Assembly: GCF_004210375.1 (NCBI RefSeq)
Contig: NW_027467782.1
Span: 24,159,276 to 24,223,275, forward strand
DNA length: 64,000 nt
Direction of reading: 5' to 3'
Origin: Tachypleus tridentatus
Taxonomy: Eukaryota > Arthropoda > Merostomata > Xiphosura > Limulidae
Shown: one piece after another, positions 1 to 10,673 of the stretch
Numbering within the stretch: position 1 is the first letter of the stretch
Layout: each line of letters starts with the position of its first letter
Notes under the pieces: model-generated
The model's database searches: none
What the model saw: only the letters and a program-made list of their open reading frames with translations
What the model was told of the DNA's origin: nothing
Position numbers and translations under genes: made by a program

Positions 1-6
1 TTTTGA

Positions 7-140
7 AGTCGTCGAACATTACAGATTACTTCAGGATTACATGACTTGGGAGGTGAGAACATGGAACTGAGTTTGTGTTTGTTACTTGCCTGGTTTGTGG
101 TTTATTTCGTCATCTGGAAAGGTCTACTGAAAGTGGCAAG
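7..140 (+). CDS. SLC6 exon, end of EL2 and TM4
   Basis: The frame starting at 25 reads [20 protein letters not shown] and then [17 protein letters not shown], matching the end of extracellular loop 2 and TM4. The left border is uncertain: TGA at 4-6 is in frame and the only nearby AG acceptors are weak. The donor is AAG|GTAAGA with GT at 141-142. The exon ends two bases into a codon, which does not fit the next exon; loss of one A before the donor would explain it. Confidence 0.7.
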
Positions 141-185
141 GTAAGATTTAAACTAAAATAAAACTTGGAAAGAAAGGAAAGATTG

Positions 186-490
186 CATAAAACAGTGTTA
201 CAGTAACCATAAGGAAACATCACCTAATGACATAAAACACCATTTTGTAATTACAAGAACAGATCACATAGTAACAAAAAAACATTACAGTAATCACAAG
301 GAAAGATCACCTAATGACATAAAACACCATCATAGTAATTACAAGAACAGATCACACAGTAACAAAAAACATTACAGTAATCACAAGGAAAGATCATCTA
401 ATGACATAAAACACCATTACAGTAATCATAAGGAAACATCACCTAATGACATAAAACACCATTACAATAATCATAAGAAAACATCACCGT
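186..490. repeat. Minisatellite in SLC6 intron
   Basis: Four imperfect copies carry CTAATGACATAAAACACCAT at about 224, 310, 398 and 443. Spacing is 86-88 and 45 bp, so the basic unit is about 45 bp with a longer composite period. The array lies wholly inside the intron between the first two SLC6 exons. Confidence 0.8.
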
Positions 491-580
491 TTATTTAATC
501 CAATAATCTTTAATGTTTCTAGCATTAATTATTTCATTTCTTTGGACTGTTTTACTTCATTATTTGTTCATTGTTCACAG

Positions 581-715
581 ATTATTAAGGTGTCAGCAGT
601 CACTCCATACTTCATTCGAATCATTCTTCTTATTCGTGGAGTGACGTTAGAGGGCGCTGGAGACGGACTACTTTTTTACATTACTCCAAAATTTGACAAA
701 CTTTTGGTTCCCAAG
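581..715 (+). CDS. SLC6 exon, TM5
   Basis: The acceptor is TTCACAG at 574-580. The exon reads IIKVSAVTPYFIRIILLIRG, then VTLEGAGDGLLFYITPKFDK and LLVPK, with donor GTTCGT at 716. It starts and ends in phase 0, which fits the next exon. The invariant RGVTL motif that follows TM5 is present. Confidence 0.85.
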
Positions 716-734
716 GTTCGTTTATGTTTTTGTA

Positions 735-965
735 ATTACATTCATACACTAATGTTATTGTTATTATATTCATATATAAATGTTATTGTTATTACATTCG
801 TATATAAATGTTATTGCTATTACATTCATATATAAATGTATTTGTTATTATATTCATATATAAGTGTTATTGTTGTTACATTGATATATAAATGTTATTG
901 TCATTATATTCAGATTTAAATGTTGTTATTATATTAATATACTAATGTTATTATTATTACATTCA
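735..965. repeat. AT-rich imperfect tandem repeat
   Basis: About eight copies of a 28-30 bp unit built around CATATATAAATGTTATTGTTAT, degraded by substitutions, lie in the SLC6 intron. They produce a spurious extension of the exon 2 open frame. Confidence 0.75.
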
Positions 966-1041
966 TGTACGATATAAACACAAGTAAATATTAATGTTAG
1001 ATGTTAAAGGTTGTTGGACAGAACCCAACGCATATTCATTT

Positions 1042-1115
1042 ACCAACGAATAGTGAGATTAACCGTACATTTTAATGCCCTTGACGTTGAAGACAAACAC
1101 TAACAACCAGGCTGG
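1042..1115 (-). mobile_element. SINE-1 fragment (body only)
   Basis: TTACCAACGAATAGTGAGAT and the following TTAATGCCC are the middle of the Thr-like tRNA SINE in reverse orientation. Head and tail are missing. It lies in the SLC6 intron. Confidence 0.65.
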
Positions 1116-1353
1116 GCAAACAAATAAAACTTCCCATCTAATGTAACTGTAGTTTACGTCTTTGGTGAAAACAGTGTCATTGTTAATCAGTAACTGTCAA
1201 GCGACTTTTTTTCGTTTATTTGCTATCAAGCTCTAATACTAGTTAATAATTCTTTAATCAAAACGCAACGAAACTAAATTAGTGTTAAATTTAAATTTTC
1301 TCAGAAGTGAACTCTGTGAAATCAGTATTAATTTATTATATTAATGTTATTAG

Positions 1354-1457
1354 GTCTGGGTGACAGCAGGAACACAAGTGTTTTTCACCTTTGGTATTGG
1401 TTTCGGTTCCGTCGTAACTCTTGGAAGCTACAACAAGTTTAGCCAGAACTTCTTCCG
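1354..1457 (+). CDS. SLC6 exon, TM6
   Basis: The acceptor TTATTAG ends at 1353. The exon reads VWVTAGTQVFFTFGIGFGSV and then VTLGSYNKFSQNFF, with the GSYN motif of the family; the donor GT is at 1458. TM6 is the unwound helix of the substrate site in this fold; the FFTFGIGFGS stretch covers it. The exon ends in phase 2 and joins the next exon correctly. Confidence 0.87.
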
Positions 1458-1629
1458 GTAACAAAACAAAAAAACAAAATAATTTTTTTTTGATTTGATT
1501 ATTTAACAATGATTTTGCACAAAATGTTCAATATAATAATTCTCTGTACTCTGTATTCGTTATTCTTTCAATAGATATTATTGTACACTTTGAACACATT
1601 CATTATTGTTTCTATATCTTTATTTCTAG

Positions 1630-1760
1630 AGACGGAAATATTCTATATTTTGTTAACCCTGCTACCAGCATATTTGCTGGTACTGTGATATTTTCCGTTC
1701 TCGATCACATGGTCTACATGAAAGGCGACGGGACTGAAGCTGCTGATGTTGTGAAGTCCG
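1630..1760 (+). CDS. SLC6 exon, TM7
   Basis: The acceptor is TTTCTAG at 1623-1629. The exon reads RDGNILYFVNPATSIFAGTV, then IFSVLDHMVYMKGDGTEAAD and VVKS. The donor GGTAAG follows position 1760. The S(I/M)FAG motif of TM7 is conserved. The exon ends in phase 1. Confidence 0.87.
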
Positions 1761-2034
1761 GTAAGATAATTCAGTCTTCTTGTGCTTCAGTTGTTTATAT
1801 AAACACTAAAAGCTCTGTTTCTGTACTAAATCAACGTATTCAGAACAAACCTTATTAATATTTTCTTGAATCTTGGTTCTAAAACATTTAAAATGAAACG
1901 TTTATTGGTAAGTTACAGTGTATCAACATCTTAATATAAACTAAGTATTATCAGACACTGACCTGCTGTGTTTTTTACAGAGTACAAACACGGTCTTTGT
2001 TCAAATATAATCTAACATGGTGTATTTTCTTCAG

Positions 2035-2147
2035 GTCCAGGGTTTGCTTTCCTTGTTTATCCAGAAGTTGTTCTACAGTTGCCACCTCCCCATTTATGGT
2101 CAATTGTGTCCTTTCTCATGCTGTTAATTCTTGGAATTGACAGCCAG
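2035..2147 (+). CDS. SLC6 exon, TM8, with destroyed donor
   Basis: The acceptor is TTTCTTCAG, ending at 2034. The exon reads [20 protein letters not shown] and then [18 protein letters not shown]. It should splice after CAG at 2147, but 2148-2149 is GG instead of GT. Read-through reaches TAA at 2157-2159. Two intact CAG|GTGAGC donors follow in tandem copies of the same 41-bp segment, both beyond that stop. Confidence 0.8.
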
Positions 2148-2260
2148 GGGAGCATATAATATGTTGATGTGTGTTATTTGATAGCCAGGTGAGCATATAA
2201 TATTTTGATGTGTGTTATTTGATAGCCAGGTGAGCATATAATGTGTTGGTGTGTGTTAAT
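2139..2260 (+). repeat. 41-bp tandem triplication over an exon/intron border
   Basis: Copies start at 2139, 2180 and 2221. Each begins GA(C/T)AGCCAG and carries AGCATATAAT. Copy 1 contains the true exon end with a mutated donor (GG). Copies 2 and 3 keep GTGAGC. Confidence 0.85.
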
Positions 2261-2263
2261 GTA

Positions 2264-2629
2264 CGTCAACATTGTGAAATATTCAGAGACTAAACAGTGT
2301 CTTTCGTTTTTGATTCAAATTTATACGTTTCTGTTATCGTTTGCTTGGTGGGAGTTTTAACGTCTTGTGCGTGGCGCAACGAATGGAATCTCCTTGGAAG
2401 TGAAATAAACAATTTGAGCAGTATAAAAACGTGAGTAATGTTAACGTGCGGGTGTTATTTAGTACGTCCGTTACATTTTACCCAATTACACATTTAAACG
2501 AAGAACAATAGATTTTCGAAAGAACCGATAGGTATGGGGAATACAATTAGCAGTTTACTGGGTTACCAATTAGTGCCTTTCTGCCATAATGGGGCTGAAA
2601 TGCTAACTTCAGAGGTAACTTTATTGAAT
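2264..2629. other. Non-coding stretch, nothing recognised
   Basis: AT-rich sequence with no long open frame, no SINE and no further SLC6 exon seen on either strand. Confidence 0.5.
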
Positions 2630-2886
2630 TTACTTGTTTGGTTTTGAATTTCGCGCAAAGCTACACGAGGGCTATCTATGCTATTCGTCCGTAACTTAGC
2701 AGTGTAAGACTAGAAGAAAGGCAGCTAGTCACCACCACCAACTCTTGGGCTATTTACCAATTAATAGTGGAATTGACCGTTGCATAACGTCCTCAAGGTT
2801 GAAAAGGAAAACATGTTTGATGTGACGGGGATTCGAACCCGTAACCCTCGGAGTACCAGTCCATAACCACCTGGCCACGCCAAGCC
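2630..2886 (-). mobile_element. SINE-1 (tRNA-Thr-like head)
   Basis: Near full-length copy in reverse orientation: a tail of TTTGGTTTTGAATTTCGCGC at left, and at right a tRNA-like head with B box (GGGGATTCGAACCCGTAACC). It is diverged by several small deletions. Confidence 0.85.
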
Positions 2887-3680
2887 TCAGTTTAATTAAT
2901 CCAGATGTTAGTACCTTATTTTTATTATTCTTATTTTTCAGTTTTTTTCTTTACTATGGAAAGCAGTCGGCTACCCACAGCTGTCTACAGACAGTGAAGG
3001 GTGATATAAATGTGGAAATCGCTCTCTAATTTTAATTTCTACTGCTGTTTTTTTATTTTACTTTATTTCATTTCTTTATGTGAGATGGGTGAATGAACTG
3101 ATAGACGATGTATCTCCACCGCAATGTGGGTCCTACTTCTTCAGTCGCCTCTAAAACCTAGGGTAAATTTTATACCTCACGTTATAGCTTGTACCCCGAG
3201 ATTCTTTCAATTAGTGCAGTGTTTTTATTTTATTTTTGTTTTGGCTTGTTTTTGGTTATAACTAAATAATATATATATTTTTTGTTGTTATTCAAAATGC
3301 ATTTCTCCATAATTGGCGTGTAGATAAGGGAGCTCAATTGTAGCACCGCACGTGATAAACCAATTTTGGGTGTGGCTGACATTATCAGGTCACTTATTTA
3401 GTTTTAGGTTTACTGTATATCTATATAAATTCTAAGTATCTAACTTCTGTATACCTTTGTTTATTAAGTACATGTTTTCTTCTTCATTTCAGTTAAAAGT
3501 CTGTGGAGATCCAGAAAGATCGGATAATAAAAGGAAACTATTTTATTCAGTCATCAACAAGTAGATCTCTTAATTGAAAGCGAGCAAAATCACATGAAAG
3601 CAACTAGTAATACATTATATTCACACCCACTTTTAACAGCGATTCAACACAAATACATTCTTAACCACGAAATGTACAGT
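2887..3680. other. Non-coding stretch, nothing recognised
   Basis: No coding signal, RNA gene or element could be supported in this AT-rich interval between two SINEs. Confidence 0.4.
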
Positions 3681-3691
3681 GTCGCTGAAAT

Positions 3692-3970
3692 AAGCTCCGG
3701 CATGGCCAAGCGTGTTGAGGTGTGCGACTCGTAATCTGAGGGTCGCGGATTCGCATCCCCGTTGCGCCAAACAGACTTGCCCTTTCAGTCATGGGGCGTT
3801 ATAATGTAATGGTCAATCCCACTATTCGTTAGTAAAAGAGTAGCCCAAGAGTTGGCGGTGGGTGGTGATGACTAGCTGCCTTTCCTCTCGTCTTACACTG
3901 CTAAATTAGGGACGGCTAGCACAGATAGCTCTCGAGTAGCTTTGTGCGAAATTCAAAAACAAACAAACAA
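3692..3970 (+). mobile_element. SINE-1, full length with target-site duplication
   Basis: The tRNA-like head (GGCATGGCCAAGCG, anticodon-loop-like CTCGTAA, B box GGATTCGCATCCC), the body and an AAACAAACAAAC tail are all present. It is flanked by the 11-bp direct repeat GTCGCTGAAAT at 3681-3691 and 3971-3981, which shows retrotransposition. Confidence 0.92.
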
Positions 3971-3981
3971 GTCGCTGAAAT

Positions 3982-5078
3982 TATTTATAAACTTGAAATT
4001 TAATCATAAAACGTAACGAGAAGTCCTATAAGTTTCAACTTTTATAAGGTGGCCAGAACTCCTAGAAATGTCGATTATTATACAGTGGCCAAAAGACCAC
4101 TTATAAAAACTTTCTTCCATCTTTAAACAGTGGACTTTTGGGCGACGTCATAAAGGCTTTCTTCTCATTGTTGTGATTTTGGTCTTACAGACCATGGAGG
4201 GTTAGGTTCATTTAGATCACTTTCTCCACATAGGCTTTGGTTAACATAACATCACCAAATAAGTTCAAATAGGTTTTCAGAAAGAATAATATTTTCACCA
4301 TCCATTCTTATGTCTTAGATTTTAGTCATTCTGTTAAGACCAAGAAAAGCAAATATGTTTTTAAATACAAAACTTAAAAACTAAACAGATGCTACGTTTG
4401 TTACATTCATGCTTTCTTCCTTTAATAAAGTTTAAAAAGTTCTTTATAAACATGACTGCAATAAATGATTGTATAATATGCTGAATGTACCATATTACAG
4501 CCTTGTATTACGTCTTACTCGTAAAAGATTTAAAGATATTCAAATGACGTGTTTTTTATTTTTGTACGGGTAAAACAACTAGAAAAACAGATACTGGAAT
4601 ATAGCAACAGAACTTGGAATCAAATATTAGATACTGACTAAATTCGTAATGTAACAGACTTTATCTTAAGAAAATACTTTCCTACCATATGGTAGTATAA
4701 TACAAAACTTCAAGCTATGTACTTAAACAGAATACTTACCACTTTAGGCTGAACATCAGGCATTAGTAATGGAAGCTTTAGTTCAGCAGAAACGTGATGT
4801 AACATACACTTTAGGCTTAACCACAAAATATTGTGACTGAATAGAGCTTCCTTAGTCGTGATGAGAAAGCCATTTTAACTACTGGTCCTGCACGTCGTCG
4901 ATATGATATAAGAAGTCGCTGCTGAAACGTGGGATGAAATTATATCGAGTTTTGTGCGAGTATTACGTTTCTAAGTGTGTTGCTAAGCTACCACACACCT
5001 CAAGTTCTACGTGCTTGACGCAAAGTGTCCTCCCGGTCCGAGGTGAACATTTTTACACACGTGCAAATATAACTTAAA
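3982..5078. other. Non-coding stretch, nothing recognised
   Basis: No open frame with homology, no splice-consistent exon and no repeat could be recognised here on either strand. Confidence 0.4.
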
Positions 5079-5330
5079 GGCCCAGCAGAGCCAGGTGGTT
5101 GAGGCAGTCGACTCGTAATCCGAAGGGGGCGTATTCGAATCCACGTCATCAAATAGGGTCGCTCTTTCAGCCATAGGGACATTTTAATGTAAAGGTCAAA
5201 AGTAGCCCAAGAGCTCGCAGTGGGTGGTGATAACTAGCTGTCATTCTATAGACTGTTAAATAGCAAAGAGCTCTCGTGTAGCTTCATGCGAAATTAAATT
5301 TAAGACACGAAAAAACAAAACAAAAAACAA
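5079..5330 (+). mobile_element. SINE-1, diverged copy
   Basis: Head (GTTGAGGCAGTCGACTCGTA), body (AGTAGCCCAAGAGCTCGCAG) and A-rich tail are recognisable but carry many substitutions and a deletion in the body. A loose AACTTTAAA-like repeat borders it. Confidence 0.85.
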
Positions 5331-6084
5331 CTTTAAAACAAACTTGTACGTAACGCCAACCAACAATATATATTTGATACTTACATGTTTTGTCTACAAC
5401 TCGACAACAATCTGAATATTACGCCCGAAAATAATATTTCACTTAATACGTTCAACAATAAATTCGCTTAGCAACTAACTACATGTAGAACACTTGACAA
5501 CAGAATTCTATAAAATATCCTTACTCAACTTTTAAGCTGACTTTCTCTCGCGCAGTGAACTAAAATAAGATTTGAAAAAATATCTCTTTAGCTGAATAAA
5601 GTATTCGGAAAAAGAAGAAAACAAACTTTTAATACTACTGATAAAGCATAGCTTATACATAAGTCCCGAGAAAACAACTCCACCGGTTCATCAAGCTTAC
5701 CGGGTTCGTTAGGGACTCGTAGCGAAGGAGACCAGGCGACATTCTCGAGGAGAAATTTTCATTTAGCCTCGAATTTCGACATGATACAAATACCTGTGTG
5801 TAAAGGGAAATCACAACCTAAACATCTATGGAATCTACTAACTTTCCTTCTTCATCCCGCACCAGGTAAAATGTTTACATTTTATACTGAGTGGCTGACG
5901 TTTGTATAGGCCCGAATGGGTTAATGTTGTCTATGTGAATATGATGATAAATGCGAGTAAAGTAGAAAAGTGAAGGCAAAGGCACGAACGTTGTGTTAAC
6001 CTGTTATTACAGTAAAAAGTAAGTAAGTCGGGAAGGGCAGATGACTCAAGGTGCCCTAGTTGGGATTTACAGATCCATCGCCTC
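5331..6084. other. Non-coding stretch, nothing recognised
   Basis: AT-rich sequence. No coding exon, RNA gene or known element was identified. Confidence 0.4.
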
Positions 6085-6264
6085 AAATTTTAGGTGGAGA
6101 AAGTGCCCCGAGAAAACCTACTTTCACTAGTTAGGACCGAGTGAAGCCTCTTCCAGTAATTTCTTTTTCCTTCCCATTTAAAGTAGAGTTTGGGTAGTAA
6201 CACGCAGAATAATCGGGTGATTGACCAATGAAAGTAGGTTTTCCAAAGGCACTCCCCCATCACA
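6085..6264. repeat. Imperfect inverted repeat
   Basis: GTGCCCCGAGAAAACCTACT at about 6101 is matched in reverse complement by AGTAGGTTTTCCAAAGGCAC at about 6233. The arms are about 25 bp around about 110 bp of sequence. It may be a small foldback element or chance; no target-site duplication was found. Confidence 0.45.
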
Positions 6265-7499
6265 CACACAACCAGTTTCTAGGAATATTTCCCTTCAAGT
6301 CAGACCCCTTGTTTATTTTAATCTATATGTATATCTATTCAAACTTCTCACTTTTAATTTTAATTCCATTTATTCTACTTTATTTTTATTTTATTATTTA
6401 ATTATTTTTAACATCTGCCGTAACATTTTTCATCTTGGAATACGATCGCAATAAAATCAATTTTAGGATTCGATTGTGGAAGTCATACAAAACGAATGCA
6501 CCAATGAAAACAATTTCACAATAAAAGGAGATGTGACAACTTAAATACCGTCTCCCGATGGTGCAGCGGTAATTTGGCAGTGATAATAAATAGTTTTACT
6601 TGCAATACATTTGTAAGGTATTGTATCAAGTCAAAATATCACACACTCACTTTGATTTCCTCTCATCGTAATTTGTGGATAATATTTTGGATTTCATTTG
6701 TTTTTGAAAGAAAACATTTAATCAACTACGATCAATTGTAAAGTCTTTAAATAAATAAATTGTATTTCCTTTGAAGTTCATAATATCAATATTACAGTAC
6801 TCTTTTGGCCTTCATTGTTAGGGGGGTAATAGCCAGATGAAGCTTTGGATCAAAAGAAATATCACATAGGTTCGAGTATTTCCTCATATTTCCAGGTTCC
6901 AATTCTTTAAAAATTGTCGTCAATGCTTTTGCTCAACATTTTAATATTATCTGTTATACCATTTTAGGTCGTTTACCCCAACCATTTTTGAACTCTTCAG
7001 TGATACCAGTACCATTAATATTAACAATTGTTGACACGGTATCATATCCTTTGTCATGAAATATTACTTTACAATCTTCAGTCTGTTTATCAGCATGTTG
7101 AATACAGCATAAAAAATTTCATCTTTTCTTTTTTACATCTCGCTCCATTAAACACATGCTGGACTCTCCTTAATTCAGCAGTAAATCCTTATTTGTGTAA
7201 AAACATTTTTTTTTTCCTTTTCTTCTATTTCACCCAAAGAAAAAAAAACAATTACATTCACAGACACAGTTTGCTAAGTCCTTTGAACATAATGACTTTC
7301 TTTATTATTTGTAATACAAAGAATTATTTTGAATAATAATCACAATTTTATCGAGAGTCTTTGAAATAGCTGTCAACAATTTCGATCCATTGACTTGGAG
7401 CAGCCAAAAATCTACTAAAGCTAAAGATATGCTAAATTGTTGTCTTATTGGTCAATGACTTTTCTCAAGAAAGAAAACAAGAAAAGAGATTTTTTTTTT
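6265..7499. other. Non-coding stretch, nothing recognised
   Basis: Strongly AT-rich and polypyrimidine-rich. Short open frames here are low complexity. A weak SINE-head-like string at about 6555 (GATGGTGCAGCGGT) is too short to call. Confidence 0.4.
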
Positions 7500-7509
7500 A
7501 CTGCAGATA

Positions 7510-7633
7510 CGTGCGTGTGTTTTTTATAGCAAAGCCACATCGGGCTATCTGCCTCGTGCACTGAGGAGAGTCGAACCCCTTGATTTTTACACTGTAAATC
7601 CGTAGACATACCGCTGTACTAGCGGGGAGCGCT
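7510..7633 (-). mobile_element. SINE-2 (short tRNA-Val-like SINE)
   Basis: Reverse copy of the short SINE, with AGCAAAGCCACATCGGGCTA near the left end and the tRNA-like head at right (TGTAAATCCGTAGACATACC). It is flanked by ACTGCAGATA at 7500-7509 and ACTACAGATA at 7634-7643, a 10-bp target duplication with one mismatch. Confidence 0.85.
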
Positions 7634-7904
7634 ACTACAGATAGAGGCAGTGTTAATTAAGGTAAGACTGGGGTCTATTTAGAGCTAACTGGAAGTGTAA
7701 CGAAGAAAAACAGCAACCCAAGAACCAATAACTCAAAATGATATGCCACTTCTCATTCTTCGACTATATTTAGGTTCTCAGCTTTTCTTCCTTTTACAGC
7801 AGTAGTTTAAGTGAATCGAGCTAATGAAATAATAAAGTAAATATTTTGTTCCATGTAATATTACCTAAAACTTTCTAAACTAAAAGCAAGATGAAGAAGG
7901 ACTC

Positions 7905-8186
7905 GGCCTGGCATGGCCGAGCGCGATAAGGCATGCGCTCGGAATCTGAGGATCGCGGGTTCGCATCCGAGTCGCGCTAAACATGCTTGCCTTCCCAGCC
8001 GTGGGGGCGTTATAATGTCACGGTCAATCCCACTTTTCGTTGGTAAAAGAGTAACTCAAGAGTTGGCGGTGGGTGGTGATGATTAGCTGCCTTCCCTCTA
8101 GTCTTACACTACTAAATTAGGGACGGCTAGCACAGATAGCCCTCGAGTAGCTTTGTGCGAATTTCAAAACAAACAAACAAACAAAC
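7905..8186 (+). mobile_element. SINE-1, full length with target-site duplication
   Basis: Complete head, body and AAACAAACAAAC tail. The 12-bp direct repeat GAAGAAGGACTC lies at 7893-7904 and 8187-8198. Confidence 0.93.
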
Positions 8187-8400
8187 GAAGAAGGACTCTT
8201 TGATCGTTTATCACTCATGGTTTATTCAAACTTAAAATGTGTTATTAAAGAAAAAAAGTTAAATACCCGAAACGCATACAGCTATGTCACAAATAAAAGA
8301 ACCCTGGAAGTTAACCATATTTTGATAACGTCACATAGCACTTAAACAGGTGCAAGTGCACTCCCAATACAATAACAATTTGTCTTCATGGCATGAACTG

Positions 8401-8671
8401 TGGGCCTGGCATGGCCAAGCGCGTAAGGCGTGCGACTCGTAATCCGAGGGTCGCGGTTCGCGCCTGCGTCGCGCTAAACATGCTCGCTCTCCCAGCCGTG
8501 GGGGCGTATAATGTTAGGTCAATCCCACTATTCGTTGGTAAAAGAGTAGCCCAAGAGTTGGCGGTGAGTGGTGATGATTAGCTGCCTTTCCTCTAATCTT
8601 ACACTGCTAAATTAGGGACGGCTAGCACAGATAGCCCTCGAGTAGCTTTGTGCGAAATTCCAAAACAAACA
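8401..8671 (+). mobile_element. SINE-1, full length with target-site duplication
   Basis: Complete copy with a 13-bp direct repeat ATGGCATGAACTG at 8388-8400 and 8672-8684. The perfect repeat suggests a fairly young insertion. Confidence 0.94.
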
Positions 8672-8684
8672 ATGGCATGAACTG

Positions 8685-10673
8685 CAGTGCCAGAGCAACC
8701 AGACAGAATCCACTATTATTTGAGGCAGTATTGCACATCATTGAAATCGGGTTTCAAATTTTCATTTACGCCTTCCCGTAATTTGTTACGACAATTCCAG
8801 ATGTACACATTTCTTGGACAGTGGGTCCACAAGAATATGACGATTATTCTCGTAGGAACTTTCACTGAACCATCCTAAAGCTTCGTAAAACATGATGGTA
8901 TTTGTATTATAGCAGTTAACGTGTTTGTGCTTTGAATTCCAGGATATGCACTTTGGAGACATAACTACTTTGTAATGAATGATAGTCAAATTTTATACTT
9001 TGGTCAGACAAGGGCACGTCAAGAGATAATAGGTGTTACTGTTCATTTTTATGATGTCAGACTATTTCTATTTTACTCATAATTTTTGGTTGAACCTTCA
9101 CTCTATCCCATGACATTTCGAAAGTGTGGTGAAGCAACAGTGAGTAACATGACGTCACTTCCAACCGATCCCAATATCAATTGGCACAACGTTCTTGGAT
9201 AATTTACATCCATCAGGAGAATGGAACCATGACGTTACTTTCACTGTTCATCCTAAACGGTAGCCTGCTATGGGTGCATCTGTCTTGTTTAGTTCTTGTT
9301 GGCATCCAACAATAGAATCCTCTAATGGGTGCAGCCACCTGGATGAATAAGTTTGAATGAATGAATTTGTTTGAATAAGTTATTTACTTTATTCATGGTC
9401 CTTCTCTCTCATCTCATTTCATTGATTTGTTGTTTTTTCTTTACACTAGTTTTTATTTTTACACTTTAATTATTTCATACATTTTACATTTTGCAAACTT
9501 TTATTTCTTTACGTCCCTGTTCATATGCTGAGAAACATGTAGAAAACTTTGGTGATTGTCCAAAACTACCACGACACATTATGTCTGTTTGATTTTTACT
9601 TTTCTTGTTCCACTCAGTGTTTCTGTTGTTGTTGTTTTTTGAACCATTAGCTGGCAGAGTTAGCATTTTATAGACTTAAAAAAACAAACAAACACCAAAT
9701 CTCAAGAGATATTTTATTTTTAATAAATATTTTCTAACGATGTTCGAATATTTACAAGAAACGTAATTTTAATAGAACGATTGTGATAATACAACAGATG
9801 TGACAAGTGAAGTCTGGGAAGACACTGGCTGACGTAAATGTTCATGGTAGACTTTGGTTTCTCAAAGTTAAAAGGTTCTTTATTTTTCTTCTTTCGGTTT
9901 ACGGATGGCAAACTTGCAATGTATGTTGTAGGATTCAGATTTAGTTCGCTTTGGTTCCCCGCTCTATTGGACAACTTTTTACACTAGTGTGTGCATATTA
10001 CCGGCAGCTTATTAAACTCATGTGAGCCTCATTTTTAGCAACTAATATAGTTTAACTCGAGATTACAGTGTCTATAAACATTATACAAACCATATAGTGA
10101 GAAATGTTATCCTATATATCAAGCTCCATCTACAGGAAGTGAAACAGGGTTCATAACGCAAAATGATCATAAAACCTCAAGACTCACACTTTGTATCTAT
10201 CGCTCAAGGACCTAATGAGTTTCCGTAAGAATTTTGGTGAATATCCATTCACATCGTGCGAAATAATTACATGGACACACAAGAGACAGTAATATTGTAC
10301 CTATAAAGATATAGGAAGTTATAAAGTACGTTTTATTAACTGAAACAATTTCTGAGACTCACAACACTGTGACATCTGTCTCCTGACGCATTGTTTGATG
10401 ATCGCTCGTCTTTACAATTTCCGTGCAATATAATATCCAGTACTAAAGGTACATTGTATCTAGTACACGTGGACAACTTCAAGCGCCATTTTCAAAAGTT
10501 CGATTACACATATTTTATGGAACAGAGTGGATACCCTTTAATTTTCAAGCTTTTGATATATGTAACTATAGAACGGATATGTTGTCGAAACATCTTATAC
10601 ACACGTGAGTTATAACATTTTACCAAATGGAAACCGTTCTGTATACGTTGCGTATTGTTACCTGAGGTATATT
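8685..10673. other. Non-coding stretch, nothing recognised
   Basis: About 2 kb without a gene or element I can name. Several 60-84 codon open frames occur on both strands, but none has recognisable motifs or splice context. Confidence 0.4.

Larger units (their letters stand above)
1..2147 (+). pseudogene. SLC6 neurotransmitter transporter, GAT-like, partial and damaged
   Basis: Five exons encode transmembrane segments 4 to 8 of a sodium/chloride-coupled transporter. Readable blocks include [59 protein letters not shown] and [16 protein letters not shown]. The block GLLFYITPKF and the ending LGIDSQ resemble GABA transporters (GAT1) more than monoamine transporters. Introns 2, 3 and 4 keep GT/AG borders and compatible phases. 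Three defects are visible. An in-frame TGA lies at 4-6 unless the exon starts later. The exon 1/exon 2 junction is off by one base (phase 2 into phase 0). The donor after exon 5 reads GG instead of GT. The downstream exons (TM9 onward) were not found in the window. The gene continues to the left. It could be a decaying duplicate, or a live gene with assembly indels. In the family, the protein imports GABA or a related amino acid across the plasma membrane. Confidence 0.8.

Noticed and set aside
3692-3775. Functional tRNA gene
   Set aside because: The tRNA-like heads here and in other SINEs have A and B boxes but do not fold into a proper cloverleaf and continue into SINE bodies.
8393-8581. 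62-codon open frame
   Set aside because: It is translated from the tRNA-derived SINE at 8401-8671.
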